Positions 48,934-56,668 of a DNA stretch of 64,000 nucleotides are shown piece after piece (within the stretch, counting starts at the first letter, position 1; the number at the start of each line of letters is the position of its first letter). The notes under the pieces are model-generated. The model made no database searches. It saw only the letters and a program-made list of their open reading frames with translations, and was not told the DNA's origin. The stretch comes from Arcanobacterium sp. GTDB taxonomy: Bacteria; Actinomycetota; Actinomycetes; Actinomycetales; Actinomycetaceae. Position numbers and translations under genes: made by a program. Location of the stretch: the NCBI GenBank assembly GCA_022778805.1, contig JALFSN010000001.1:124001-188000 (forward strand), written 5' to 3'.

Positions 48934-50235
48934 CTATATATTCGACGTTAAATCCACTTTCACTGCCCCAAGATCAGGAGCATCCCCACGGGTATTGCCA
49001 AAATGTGCAGAGTTCATTCCTGCATGAAGCTTGACAGTCACGTGCGCAGTGGCAAAGCCGGAGCTAAATGATCCTGTACTGAGGTTCTTGAGCGTAAAGA
49101 AATCACCGTTCACGCGCACTTGAAGATCTCGTGGCACTCCACTGCGGTATTCAATAGCGAGCGAGTAGTAGCCATCTTCTGGGGCATATATATTGGTGAG
49201 CGTCACGCCATTTCCCTCACCACCGACCCAACGCGTTGTACCGTGATCGGCTCGGGTAACACCTAGCATTACGCCGTCTGCACTACGAATCAAGGCTCCA
49301 CGTTCTGGTATATACTGATACGCACGTATGTAGTCCACTTCAAATATCTTTGGGTAAGGGATAGAGGAATCAAACGGACCAGTCCAAGATTTTTCCTCAC
49401 GTTTTTCATAGATCCCCAGATACATCAGCATAGGATAATCAGGCGACATTCGCGATGAAAACCTCTCCGTTCCATCCACAAAAACCTTCGTACCAGTGGG
49501 CGTCCAGTCAAAACCATACGTATGAAAATCTTCAGACAAATCAGTACCCGTAGAAATTTTTGACGTGCGAGGGAAGAGATGCCGCCAGTCTCCCCACGGA
49601 TGTATGGCAGCTTGTGCGACTGAAGCATGATTCCGACCGAGAATTTCGAAAATATCAAACTCCCCGTTTTGCCGGCTGACGCCCGAATCGCCATCAGGAA
49701 GATCTTGGTTCGCACCCGTCATCCACCATGCACTGTGCAAACCGCCTCCACGAGCAGCCTTAGCGCGTACTTCAAAGTATCCATATTTTTGAAGATGCCC
49801 ACGAAATGGGGTGGTCTGGCGAGCAATACTGCCGTAGTTCGTCCATTTATGTAGGTAATCACGTTGGTATGTCTGAAGCGAAGAAACTCTTGTTGAACCG
49901 TCATGATCCGGATCCCATGCGATACTGTCCTCATCAATACGCAGTTTCAACGTGCCACCGCTCACTTCGTAGCGCGCTTTGGTACCTGGCGATGTCGACC
50001 AGTGCGGTAAATAATAGTTAGTGAAAAGCAAAGTATTCACATCCGCCCCGTTGAACTCATCGGAGGCCGTCAATATCATCCCTTCGCGGTGTGGCGAAGC
50101 AGGATCAATGACGCTTTCTACTGGAGGAACACTTTGATTTTGTTCTCCTGCAGCTTGTTCTCCTGCAGCTGCCGCTCCACCCATTGCTGCTGCAAGGGCG
50201 ACGATAAGAATAATGGCAATCATCTTCAGCTTCAT
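48934..50235 (-). CDS. Secreted GH16 endo-glycosidase with C-terminal carbohydrate-binding-like domain
   Basis: A 433-residue secreted glycoside hydrolase. The signal peptide spans about 1-24, followed by a Gln/Glu-rich linker. A GH16 jelly-roll domain spans about 50-310. Its active site NGEFDIFE places the nucleophile Glu at 192, Asp at 194 and acid/base Glu at 197, the ExDxxE form of laminarinase, agarase, porphyranase and kappa-carrageenase branches. Residues about 315-433 form a beta-sandwich resembling CBM35/CBM6 modules. No cell-wall anchor is visible. It is the last gene of the ABC/GH36 operon, seven bases after GH36. The substrate (beta-glucan or beta-galactan) cannot be fixed from sequence. 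Confidence 0.88.
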   Translation of the reverse strand: MKLKMIAIILIVALAAAMGGAAAAGEQAAGEQNQSVPPVESVIDPASPHREGMILTASDEFNGADVNTLLFTNYYLPHWSTSPGTKARYEVSGGTLKLRIDEDSIAWDPDHDGSTRVSSLQTYQRDYLHKWTNYGSIARQTTPFRGHLQKYGYFEVRAKAARGGGLHSAWWMTGANQDLPDGDSGVSRQNGEFDIFEILGRNHASVAQAAIHPWGDWRHLFPRTSKISTGTDLSEDFHTYGFDWTPTGTKVFVDGTERFSSRMSPDYPMLMYLGIYEKREEKSWTGPFDSSIPYPKIFEVDYIRAYQYIPERGALIRSADGVMLGVTRADHGTTRWVGGEGNGVTLTNIYAPEDGYYSLAIEYRSGVPRDLQVRVNGDFFTLKNLSTGSFSSGFATAHVTVKLHAGMNSAHFGNTRGDAPDLGAVKVDLTSNI

Positions 50236-50242
50236 AACGTTC

Positions 50243-51784
50243 TCACTTCACCAAAAGACGGTCAGAAATACGACCAGTCGAGTTGAGGTAGGGGGCGAAA
50301 TCGATGCTTTTCCCATTGATGCGGTAGATATAGCGGGCACTGCGTTCAATGACTGGGTGCTCACGAGCAGCACGAATCCACGCCTGCACACGTTCTCGCT
50401 CTGCAGGATCAAGCCACGATACAGGGTCAGAGCATTGAGCAAACCTGCACACTAGCGCTACGTCAGCAGTGAGAGCATTCACTTCAGGCGACAAGAGCGA
50501 GCCGCGCGTGCGAAAGAAAGCCACGTCGGGATCGACATCAATGAGCGGGTAGAGCCATGTGCGTGAGAGTGAATTGCGGATTGCATTGAGCACGGATGGC
50601 CCTGTGGGATCTTTGATCCGCTCCGTATTATCCCAATACGGAGCGGTATCTGGGCCAACTCTCACACCATCAAGCACGCCAAGAGAGGCGTTCATCACGG
50701 CTCCTGAACCGAGCAGATACACCTCGTCTCCAACCGCGTCACGAATAGTCTCAAGCCCTAGGCGATACGCTTGTTCGCGATCCATCCCGCTCGACCGCTG
50801 CGCAGCAATCGCTCCAGCATAGAGGAAATCGAGTTTGAACATGTCGATTCCCCAACCAGCAATCTCACTCATGGTGTGTGCAAGCCACTCGTGGGCCATG
50901 GGGAGAGAAAGATCAAGTCCATAGTAATTGCGTCCCCAATTAAATCCTGCCAGGGCAAGATTTCCATCTTCATCGTGCAAAAAAAGCTCAGGGTATTTTT
51001 GCACCACCGGAGCATCTGGCATCGCAATAAATGGTGAAATCCATAGCCCAGCTTTCATTCCATGATCGTGGATTCGAGAAGCGAGATCTGCTATGCCACG
51101 GGAAAACTTTTCGTTCGCTCGCCAGTCTCCAATAGTTTTTTCCCAACCGTCATCAATTTGGATTGTTCCATAACCTAAGCGCTCAGCTTCAGCAGTTTCA
51201 TCCGTAATAATGCTGTCAGTAATCTCTTCAAACCAGGAATACCACGAGGACCAAATCGGGCCGAGAAATTCGAGTGCACGCAAGGGAGAACGCACTTTGC
51301 GAGTCTCTGCAATCGCCGTCGTGTATGCCTCGAACGTCTCTATTTCCGGCCCTTCTGCAACAAACCAACGAGCGTCCGCACTGGAACTAGATGCTTCAAT
51401 GCTCCCTGCTGCGACGCGCAAAATTGGAGAATTTCCCTCTAATATGCCAACCAGAAGTACTCTGCCAGAATCAGATTCGACGGCGGTGAGCATATATGAA
51501 AGATGATCCGTTTCGCTATCAGTCGCTGCGTCTTCTGCAGTCAGCGTGCGCTGCGGTTTATCCCACACGCGCCACGGTTCACGCTGCACATCCCACCAGC
51601 GAGTTGATGACCACGAAGTCCACCCATGGCGAAGGAAATGAGAGCCAAATGGATGAGATACGGTGAGGCTTGAACCGCTAGCCTCGTATGCCTTCACACG
51701 AGTATTGTGTGAGGTGACGGCGCCAGAAAGGGGGCTCACTCTCGCGCCAATGGTGAGTCTGCCTGAGTCAGTGTCAATAATCAT
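50243..51784 (-). CDS. GH36 alpha-galactosidase, short bacterial type
   Basis: A 513-residue cytoplasmic enzyme without signal peptide, similar in size and layout to the Thermotoga GH36 alpha-galactosidase rather than the ~730-residue type. The N-terminal beta-sandwich is followed by a barrel with IQIDDGW and the nucleophile Asp about 319 in FKLDFLYAG. The acid/base Asp is about 379 in RVGPDTAPYW. The 60-residue spacing equals that recalled for the Thermotoga enzyme. It would remove terminal alpha-galactose from imported oligosaccharides. The ATG at 51784 has AGGA seven bases upstream. A perfect hairpin separates it from the binding-protein gene. Confidence 0.9.
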   Translation of the reverse strand: MIIDTDSGRLTIGARVSPLSGAVTSHNTRVKAYEASGSSLTVSHPFGSHFLRHGWTSWSSTRWWDVQREPWRVWDKPQRTLTAEDAATDSETDHLSYMLTAVESDSGRVLLVGILEGNSPILRVAAGSIEASSSSADARWFVAEGPEIETFEAYTTAIAETRKVRSPLRALEFLGPIWSSWYSWFEEITDSIITDETAEAERLGYGTIQIDDGWEKTIGDWRANEKFSRGIADLASRIHDHGMKAGLWISPFIAMPDAPVVQKYPELFLHDEDGNLALAGFNWGRNYYGLDLSLPMAHEWLAHTMSEIAGWGIDMFKLDFLYAGAIAAQRSSGMDREQAYRLGLETIRDAVGDEVYLLGSGAVMNASLGVLDGVRVGPDTAPYWDNTERIKDPTGPSVLNAIRNSLSRTWLYPLIDVDPDVAFFRTRGSLLSPEVNALTADVALVCRFAQCSDPVSWLDPAERERVQAWIRAAREHPVIERSARYIYRINGKSIDFAPYLNSTGRISDRLLVK

Positions 51785-51812
51785 CGCTTTTCCTACAAGG
51801 AGAGACTGATCA

Positions 51813-51843
51813 GTGGGGCGACTGGAGCTTCCAGTCGCCCCAC
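51813..51843 (-). terminator. 14-bp perfect intra-operon hairpin after the binding-protein gene
   Basis: GTGGGGCGACTGGA (51813-51826) pairs perfectly with 51830-51843 around a 3-base loop, between the binding-protein gene and GH36. No U-tract follows. Such stems commonly protect the abundant binding-protein mRNA and lower expression of downstream genes. Some transcription must pass, because GH36 has no obvious promoter of its own. Confidence 0.65.
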
Positions 51844-51899
51844 GTAGTGACTGCAAAAAGAATCACTGGAATTTGAAAAGATTCACATCGTGCGCATTC

Positions 51900-53264
51900 T
51901 TATTTCTTAGTGGAAAGAAGTGCATTCACTTTTGTGTTGAGTTCGGGCAAAGCCTGAGCAGGATTAGCCTTGAGCTGCTCGATATTGTCAAACACCACCT
52001 GCGCTTCTGAAGCGATCTCATTGGCCTTGTCCGTAATCGGATAATAGGCGAGATTCTTTGGGTTTTGAGCAATATCAAGGAATGCAGAAACATCCACACC
52101 CTTATCTTTGTGAGTCTGTGCCGCCTTCTGCGAGAACTCAATCATTGAGGGGAAAACGATCGCATCCTGTGCGACGATCGACTGGCATTTATCCGAGGTG
52201 AGGAATTTAATCCACTGATAAGCCCCTTCTGGGTTCTTTGCCTGCTTCGTAATAGATGGAGCCAGACCGTTGATGATGGTCTTTTGCCCTGCCGGACCAA
52301 CTGGAAGCGGTGCAAATGCAAACTTATTGTTTGTCGAGGATGACCACAGGTTAATACGCCATGAGCCGTCAGGAATCAGGGCGGCTTTGCCCTGCTCCAT
52401 CATTGGCTCCAGCCCTAGCGGCCCTGCGATATCAAGCGGAGTGACGTATCCTGCCTCAATCTGTTTCTGCCACCAAGAAATCGTTTCAATAAGCTTAGGA
52501 TCACTCATCTTGTATTCAGTGCCGAAAGGATTCTTGTCTAGGTACTCGAAGCCATTAGCTAACGCCAGCCATGACCACTGTCCTTGACCAACGATTCCGC
52601 CACCCTGTTCAAGACCCCAGCCGTAAACAGCTACTTTCGTTTTGTCAAAGCCCGCTTCATCGCCACGTTTGCCATTCTGATCAACACTCAGATGAGCAAT
52701 CAACTTGCCGAACGTTCCACCATCAGTTGGGTTCCAGGTGAGGTTCTTCAAATCTTCAGCTTTATATCCGGCATCAGCGGCCATCTTCGTGTTGTACACC
52801 AGAGCAATCGTGTCCCAATCTTGCGGAATGCCATAACGCTTTCCATCTTTCACCCATAGATCCGCGAGCTCTCCGGTGTACTTCGAGAAATCGACGTCCC
52901 CATCTTTCATATACGCATTCAAATCCAGAAGTTGACCTTTACCCGCAAGCTCTGGATAGTACTGCACATGGTTGGTAATGACGTCAGGTGCCGTGCCAGA
53001 CACGAGGTCAGTTGTGAGGTTGGTCCAATAGTCGTCCCATCCTTGCTGTTCAATCTTGATCTTAATTCCGCTCTCTTTTTCAAAAGCGTCCGCGCACTTC
53101 TGATAGGTGGGCTGCTGCCCTGGATCCCACAAGCGATACGTAACCTCTTTGGAATGCTCACTATCACCTTTGGCTGCACCAGAAATCGACGTACCATTTC
53201 CGCACGCAGCTAAAACCATTGTTGCTGCAGCAGCACAAGCAACAATTTTCCATTTTCCTGCCAT
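51900..53264 (-). CDS. Sugar ABC transporter substrate-binding lipoprotein
   Basis: A 454-residue family 1 extracellular solute-binding protein. The signal peptide ends in the lipobox VLAAC, then comes a Ser/Gly linker and the typical YRLWDPGQQPTYQKCADAFEKESGIKIKIEQQGWDDYWTNL start of the mature fold. Aromatic residues are frequent, as in oligosaccharide binders. The ATG at 53264 has AAAGGAAAAAAG upstream and is chosen over the longer reading. It follows two permease genes; no ATPase is encoded, so a shared MsmK-like ATPase elsewhere must energise it. Confidence 0.93.
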   Translation of the reverse strand: MAGKWKIVACAAAATMVLAACGNGTSISGAAKGDSEHSKEVTYRLWDPGQQPTYQKCADAFEKESGIKIKIEQQGWDDYWTNLTTDLVSGTAPDVITNHVQYYPELAGKGQLLDLNAYMKDGDVDFSKYTGELADLWVKDGKRYGIPQDWDTIALVYNTKMAADAGYKAEDLKNLTWNPTDGGTFGKLIAHLSVDQNGKRGDEAGFDKTKVAVYGWGLEQGGGIVGQGQWSWLALANGFEYLDKNPFGTEYKMSDPKLIETISWWQKQIEAGYVTPLDIAGPLGLEPMMEQGKAALIPDGSWRINLWSSSTNNKFAFAPLPVGPAGQKTIINGLAPSITKQAKNPEGAYQWIKFLTSDKCQSIVAQDAIVFPSMIEFSQKAAQTHKDKGVDVSAFLDIAQNPKNLAYYPITDKANEIASEAQVVFDNIEQLKANPAQALPELNTKVNALLSTKK

Positions 53265-53329
53265 CTTTTTTCCTTTCGACATCATCGTCGGTTAACAGAT
53301 ATTTTCTGGAGTTAAACGTACTGGGATTC

Positions 53330-54217
53330 TCATTTCGCCGCCGTCAGCCCTAATGAATTCACGAGTTTACGGCCAAAGATGAGAAGTAAAATAAACATCG
53401 GAATGATCTGCAAAGTGGCTGCAGCCATCAAACCTGCCCAATCTGGGCGAGTAGACGGAGAGGACTGCGCAAACACGGATAGTGCCACGTTCAGTAACCG
53501 CACATTCTCAGCTTTTGCGATGAGCTGCGGCCACAGGTACTCATTCCAACCGAATACCGCTTGAATGATCGCAAGGGTGGTAATCGGCGCCGAGCACATT
53601 GGCACAATCATCTTTGTAAATACGGTCCAACGCGATGCTCCATCGAGTGCTGCAGCTTCTTCAACCTCACGCGGAAGCGACAACATAAACTGACGCAAGA
53701 AGAAAATCCCGAAAGGACAGATTAAGGCATACGGCGCTAGTAAGCCTTGGAATGTATTAATCCATGCCAGCGAATCCATCAAAACAAAGTTTGGCAAAGC
53801 GACAAAGATCGGCGGAATCATCAGAGCCGTTAAAAGTATGACGAAGATAGTATCGCGACCGCGGAAATGTAAACGAGATAGCGCATAGGCAGCCATCGTC
53901 GAAGTCAGCACTTGCGCAGCTACCAAAATGGCAACGAAAATCAGTGAATTGCGCATGTAGAGCCAGAAGTTAATCGTTGCAGCAGTCCCTCCAGCAGCAA
54001 TATTTTCCTCGGCCGTCGTCATTCCCAAAACGCGTTCAAAGTTAATGAGCGTTGGATGTTCAGGAATCGGTGAATAATTTCCCGAGAAAATCTCTGCATT
54101 GGGAGTCAAGGCCGTGCGTAAAGCCCATAGCAGCGGCGTCACGGTGACGAGAATGAGCAAAATCAACAATCCCCAGCCTGCAATTTTTTGGGGCGAATAT
54201 TTCCCTGTCCGTTTCAT
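53330..54217 (-). CDS. Sugar ABC transporter permease, MalG type
   Basis: A 295-residue permease with six predicted membrane helices and the EAA loop EEAAALDGASRWTVFTKMIVPMCSAP that contacts the ATPase. The C-terminal hydrophilic end is typical of MalG partners. It starts 14 bases after the MalF-type gene. Confidence 0.93.
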   Translation of the reverse strand: MKRTGKYSPQKIAGWGLLILLILVTVTPLLWALRTALTPNAEIFSGNYSPIPEHPTLINFERVLGMTTAEENIAAGGTAATINFWLYMRNSLIFVAILVAAQVLTSTMAAYALSRLHFRGRDTIFVILLTALMIPPIFVALPNFVLMDSLAWINTFQGLLAPYALICPFGIFFLRQFMLSLPREVEEAAALDGASRWTVFTKMIVPMCSAPITTLAIIQAVFGWNEYLWPQLIAKAENVRLLNVALSVFAQSSPSTRPDWAGLMAAATLQIIPMFILLLIFGRKLVNSLGLTAAK

Positions 54218-54231
54218 GTATCTCTAACCCC

Positions 54232-55194
54232 CTAGACCATATCTGACTCGTTTGAGCGCGCTAACGTGAGTTGAATGAGCGTCGCCACAACCAGCACCAG
54301 CATCAACACCACAGCCATCGCCGAGGCATAGCCCATATCGAACTGTTCGAAGGCTTTCTGATAGATATACAGATAGATCACGCGCGTCGAGTTTCCAGGC
54401 CCACCACTCGTCGCCACAGAGACTGTGTCGAAAATCTGGAAAGAACCGATCATCGACACCACCATGACCATGACCAAAATTGGCCGTAGAAGCGGCAGAG
54501 TGACGTACCGGAAAGTTTGCCACGCCGAGGCCCCCTCGGTCTCCGCCGCCTCATAAAGCATCGTTGGAATCGTCTGCATTCCGGCAAAGAGAAGAAGACC
54601 CGTGTATCCCATATTTCGCCACGAATTCACCAATGCCACTGTGTAAATTGCCAGATCCGAATTTCCGTAGAATGAGATTGGCCCTACCCCGAGATAACCA
54701 ATCACATGATTGAGCAATCCCACCGTAGGATCGAGAATAAAGAGCGTGATCGCCGCAATGGTGACGTTCGGAACCAGCCACGGGAGTAAAAGAGTGGAGC
54801 GGACAAGCACTGATTTCGACACCCGCTGCATTAAAACCGCAATGACAAGCCCCAGAATCATCTGCGTCGTAATATTGACAACCACATAAATCACGGTGAC
54901 CTTGATGGCATTCAAAAAAGTGTCATCATGGAACATTCGCGTGTAGTTTTCAAACCCCACCCAGTGAGCTTCTTCAAGGAGGTTCCAGTCGGTGAACGAC
55001 ATACGGATTCCTTGAATAATGGGCCATAGGTAGAAAATGACAAAACCGAGCACGGATGGAAGCAGGAAGAACAAGGCCGCACGAGCGTCACGTCTCCTGC
55101 GGGCTTTACTTCCCACAGGAGTCCCTCTCACGTGACCTGTCGAATAGACGTCACGTCGTTTCTCCACCTTCTCGGCATCATCGAGATGCATCAT
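54232..55194 (-). CDS. Sugar ABC transporter permease, MalF type
   Basis: A 320-residue permease with six membrane helices. The Lys/Arg-rich N-terminus is followed by a first helix (AALFFLLPSVLGFVIFYLWP), and the EAA loop is YEAAETEGASAWQTFRYVTLPLLRP. It is the first gene of the five-gene operon. The ATG at 55194 has AGGGAAGCA upstream. Its promoter region contains the repeat array at 55227-55299 and is shared with the divergent ROK gene. Confidence 0.93.
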   Translation of the reverse strand: MMHLDDAEKVEKRRDVYSTGHVRGTPVGSKARRRRDARAALFFLLPSVLGFVIFYLWPIIQGIRMSFTDWNLLEEAHWVGFENYTRMFHDDTFLNAIKVTVIYVVVNITTQMILGLVIAVLMQRVSKSVLVRSTLLLPWLVPNVTIAAITLFILDPTVGLLNHVIGYLGVGPISFYGNSDLAIYTVALVNSWRNMGYTGLLLFAGMQTIPTMLYEAAETEGASAWQTFRYVTLPLLRPILVMVMVVSMIGSFQIFDTVSVATSGGPGNSTRVIYLYIYQKAFEQFDMGYASAMAVVLMLVLVVATLIQLTLARSNESDMV

Positions 55195-55226
55195 TGCTTC
55201 CCTTTCTATGCTTGTGGCTCTTTCAC

Positions 55227-55299
55227 CGTCATTGCGCACCATTACGCATGACTGTGTGTCATCGCACGTCATTGCGCATCGTCAATGCGTTATTGCGTC
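55227..55299. repeat. Degenerate GTCATTGCGCA repeat array between sugar operon and ROK gene
   Basis: About six copies of a GTCATTGCGCA-like unit lie here: CGTCATTGCGCA at 55227-55238, CATTACGCATG at 55240, GTCATCGCACG at 55258, an identical CGTCATTGCGCA at 55267-55278, GTCAATGCGTT at 55281 and ATTGCGTC at 55292. They sit between the operon start codon and the ROK promoter, downstream of the likely operon promoter. This suits an operator array, but the binding protein is not known. Confidence 0.6.
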
Positions 55300-55366
55300 T
55301 CAAACAGTGAGTGAATTTGCCATACAGATATTATTAAGTTACTTTCTTATATATGTCAAACAGTGA
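55300..55366. repeat. TCAAACAGTGA direct repeats flanking the ROK promoter
   Basis: Identical 11-mers lie at 55300-55310 and 55356-55366. The first sits at the expected -35 of the ROK gene (a -10-like TATTAT is at 55329-55334). The second begins three bases into its coding sequence. This layout suits autorepression by the ROK protein. The half-site TCAAAC resembles XylR-type operators. Inferred. Confidence 0.5.
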
Positions 55367-56549
55367 AAAACTTTCGCACGGTGCGTCACGACGGGTACAG
55401 CGCAGAGTTAATCTACTCAACACTTATTCCCAGCTTTCAACAGAGCCACAGACAATTAGCGAAATTGCAAGCAGCATCGCGGTTTCACGTCCTGCGGTCG
55501 AAGCAATCATCGCTGACCTCGATTCCCTCGGTTGGATCTCTCAGCTGCCGCCTGATAACGCTTTTGGCCGGCCAGCAACGCGCTGGGCTCTCAATCCATC
55601 CGTTATTCACGTACTTGGTCTCGATATTGGCGCCCATCACTGCACCGCTGTCGTTGCTGACTTAGCCGGAACAGTGCACGGTGAAAACACGCAATCGCTT
55701 CAGCAAGACCTCCCCGCTACTGATCGACTTGCTGCCGCGACTGCTGTCGGGAAAACAGTTCTCAAACAAGCACAGCTCACATACGATGACATAACCCTCA
55801 TTTGTGTTGCTTCTCCAGGAGCGATAGACGCCGGAACAGTGACCTACTTTGGTGGCAATGGCATGCCTGGATGGGAGGGCACCAACATCACAAATGGCAT
55901 AGCGTCTCTCACTGGATGCGCCACACTTGCTGCGGGCGACTGCGCCCTCGGCGCGCTCGGTGAATCATGGCTAGGCGCAGCCGCCGGCCATGCGGACGTT
56001 GTGTATCTACTATCAGGGCAAAGAACTGGCGCCGCGGCTATTATCGATGGGCACGTACACCACGGCCACCTGGGCAGCGCCGGCCTCATTGGCGAACTTA
56101 ACCCCTTGCATTGGAAAGACATCGAAAGCAGCGAATTCTCACGAGGTGCCTATGGGCAGCCCAACCCCGACCGTGAACGCATCTTCCTCGACGCGAAAAA
56201 CGGCGATGCCATAGCACAGCAAGCCGTAGAAACTTTCGCGGATTACCTATCCCTGGGCGCTGCCGCCATGGTTCTCGCGCTAGGCCCCTCGCACCTCGTC
56301 ATCGGCGGAACATATTCGGCATACTCCGAACTTTTCCTTGATCGCTTTACCGCTCAGCTCTCCCGATGGTGCCCTGTGATGCCGGAAGTATCCGTTTCCG
56401 CGCTCGGACGTCATGCCATCAGTCTCGGTGCTGTACGTTACGGACTTGATTCTCTCACACAATCACTTAATGCATTCGTACGATCTTCTGACATTTTCCC
56501 ATCAGTCGAAGGATTCCGTGCTCTCTACCGTCCACACAGTCACAAATAG
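55353..56549 (+). CDS. ROK-family transcriptional regulator of the ABC/GH operon
   Basis: A 398-residue ROK repressor. The N-terminal winged helix is at about residues 20-75 (ISEIASSIAVSRPAVEAIIADLDSLGWI), followed by an actin-like sugar-binding domain (LGLDIGAHHCTAVVADLAG; CVASPGAIDAG). The usual Cys-rich zinc motif seen in many ROK proteins is not evident, where the second ROK protein in this window has it. It is divergent from the sugar operon and probably controls it. The ATG at 55353 has no ribosome site and a very short predicted leader, so near-leaderless translation is possible. Confidence 0.9.
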   Translation: MSNSEKLSHGASRRVQRRVNLLNTYSQLSTEPQTISEIASSIAVSRPAVEAIIADLDSLGWISQLPPDNAFGRPATRWALNPSVIHVLGLDIGAHHCTAVVADLAGTVHGENTQSLQQDLPATDRLAAATAVGKTVLKQAQLTYDDITLICVASPGAIDAGTVTYFGGNGMPGWEGTNITNGIASLTGCATLAAGDCALGALGESWLGAAAGHADVVYLLSGQRTGAAAIIDGHVHHGHLGSAGLIGELNPLHWKDIESSEFSRGAYGQPNPDRERIFLDAKNGDAIAQQAVETFADYLSLGAAAMVLALGPSHLVIGGTYSAYSELFLDRFTAQLSRWCPVMPEVSVSALGRHAISLGAVRYGLDSLTQSLNAFVRSSDIFPSVEGFRALYRPHSHK

Positions 56550-56668
56550 TGCCACGGCAATGCATTGAGGAACAGCAGTGCCATTCAAACAGTTGCAGTT
56601 CAGGCAACCATGGCAACATCTCGTCTCGCCTGACCGATGAGATCGCTTCCGCTACGCACTGCGCGGAT

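Noticed and set aside
56550-56668. A terminator in the convergent ROK/maturase gap
   Set aside because: Only 5-bp stems such as GTTGC/GCAAC are found; they are too weak to call.
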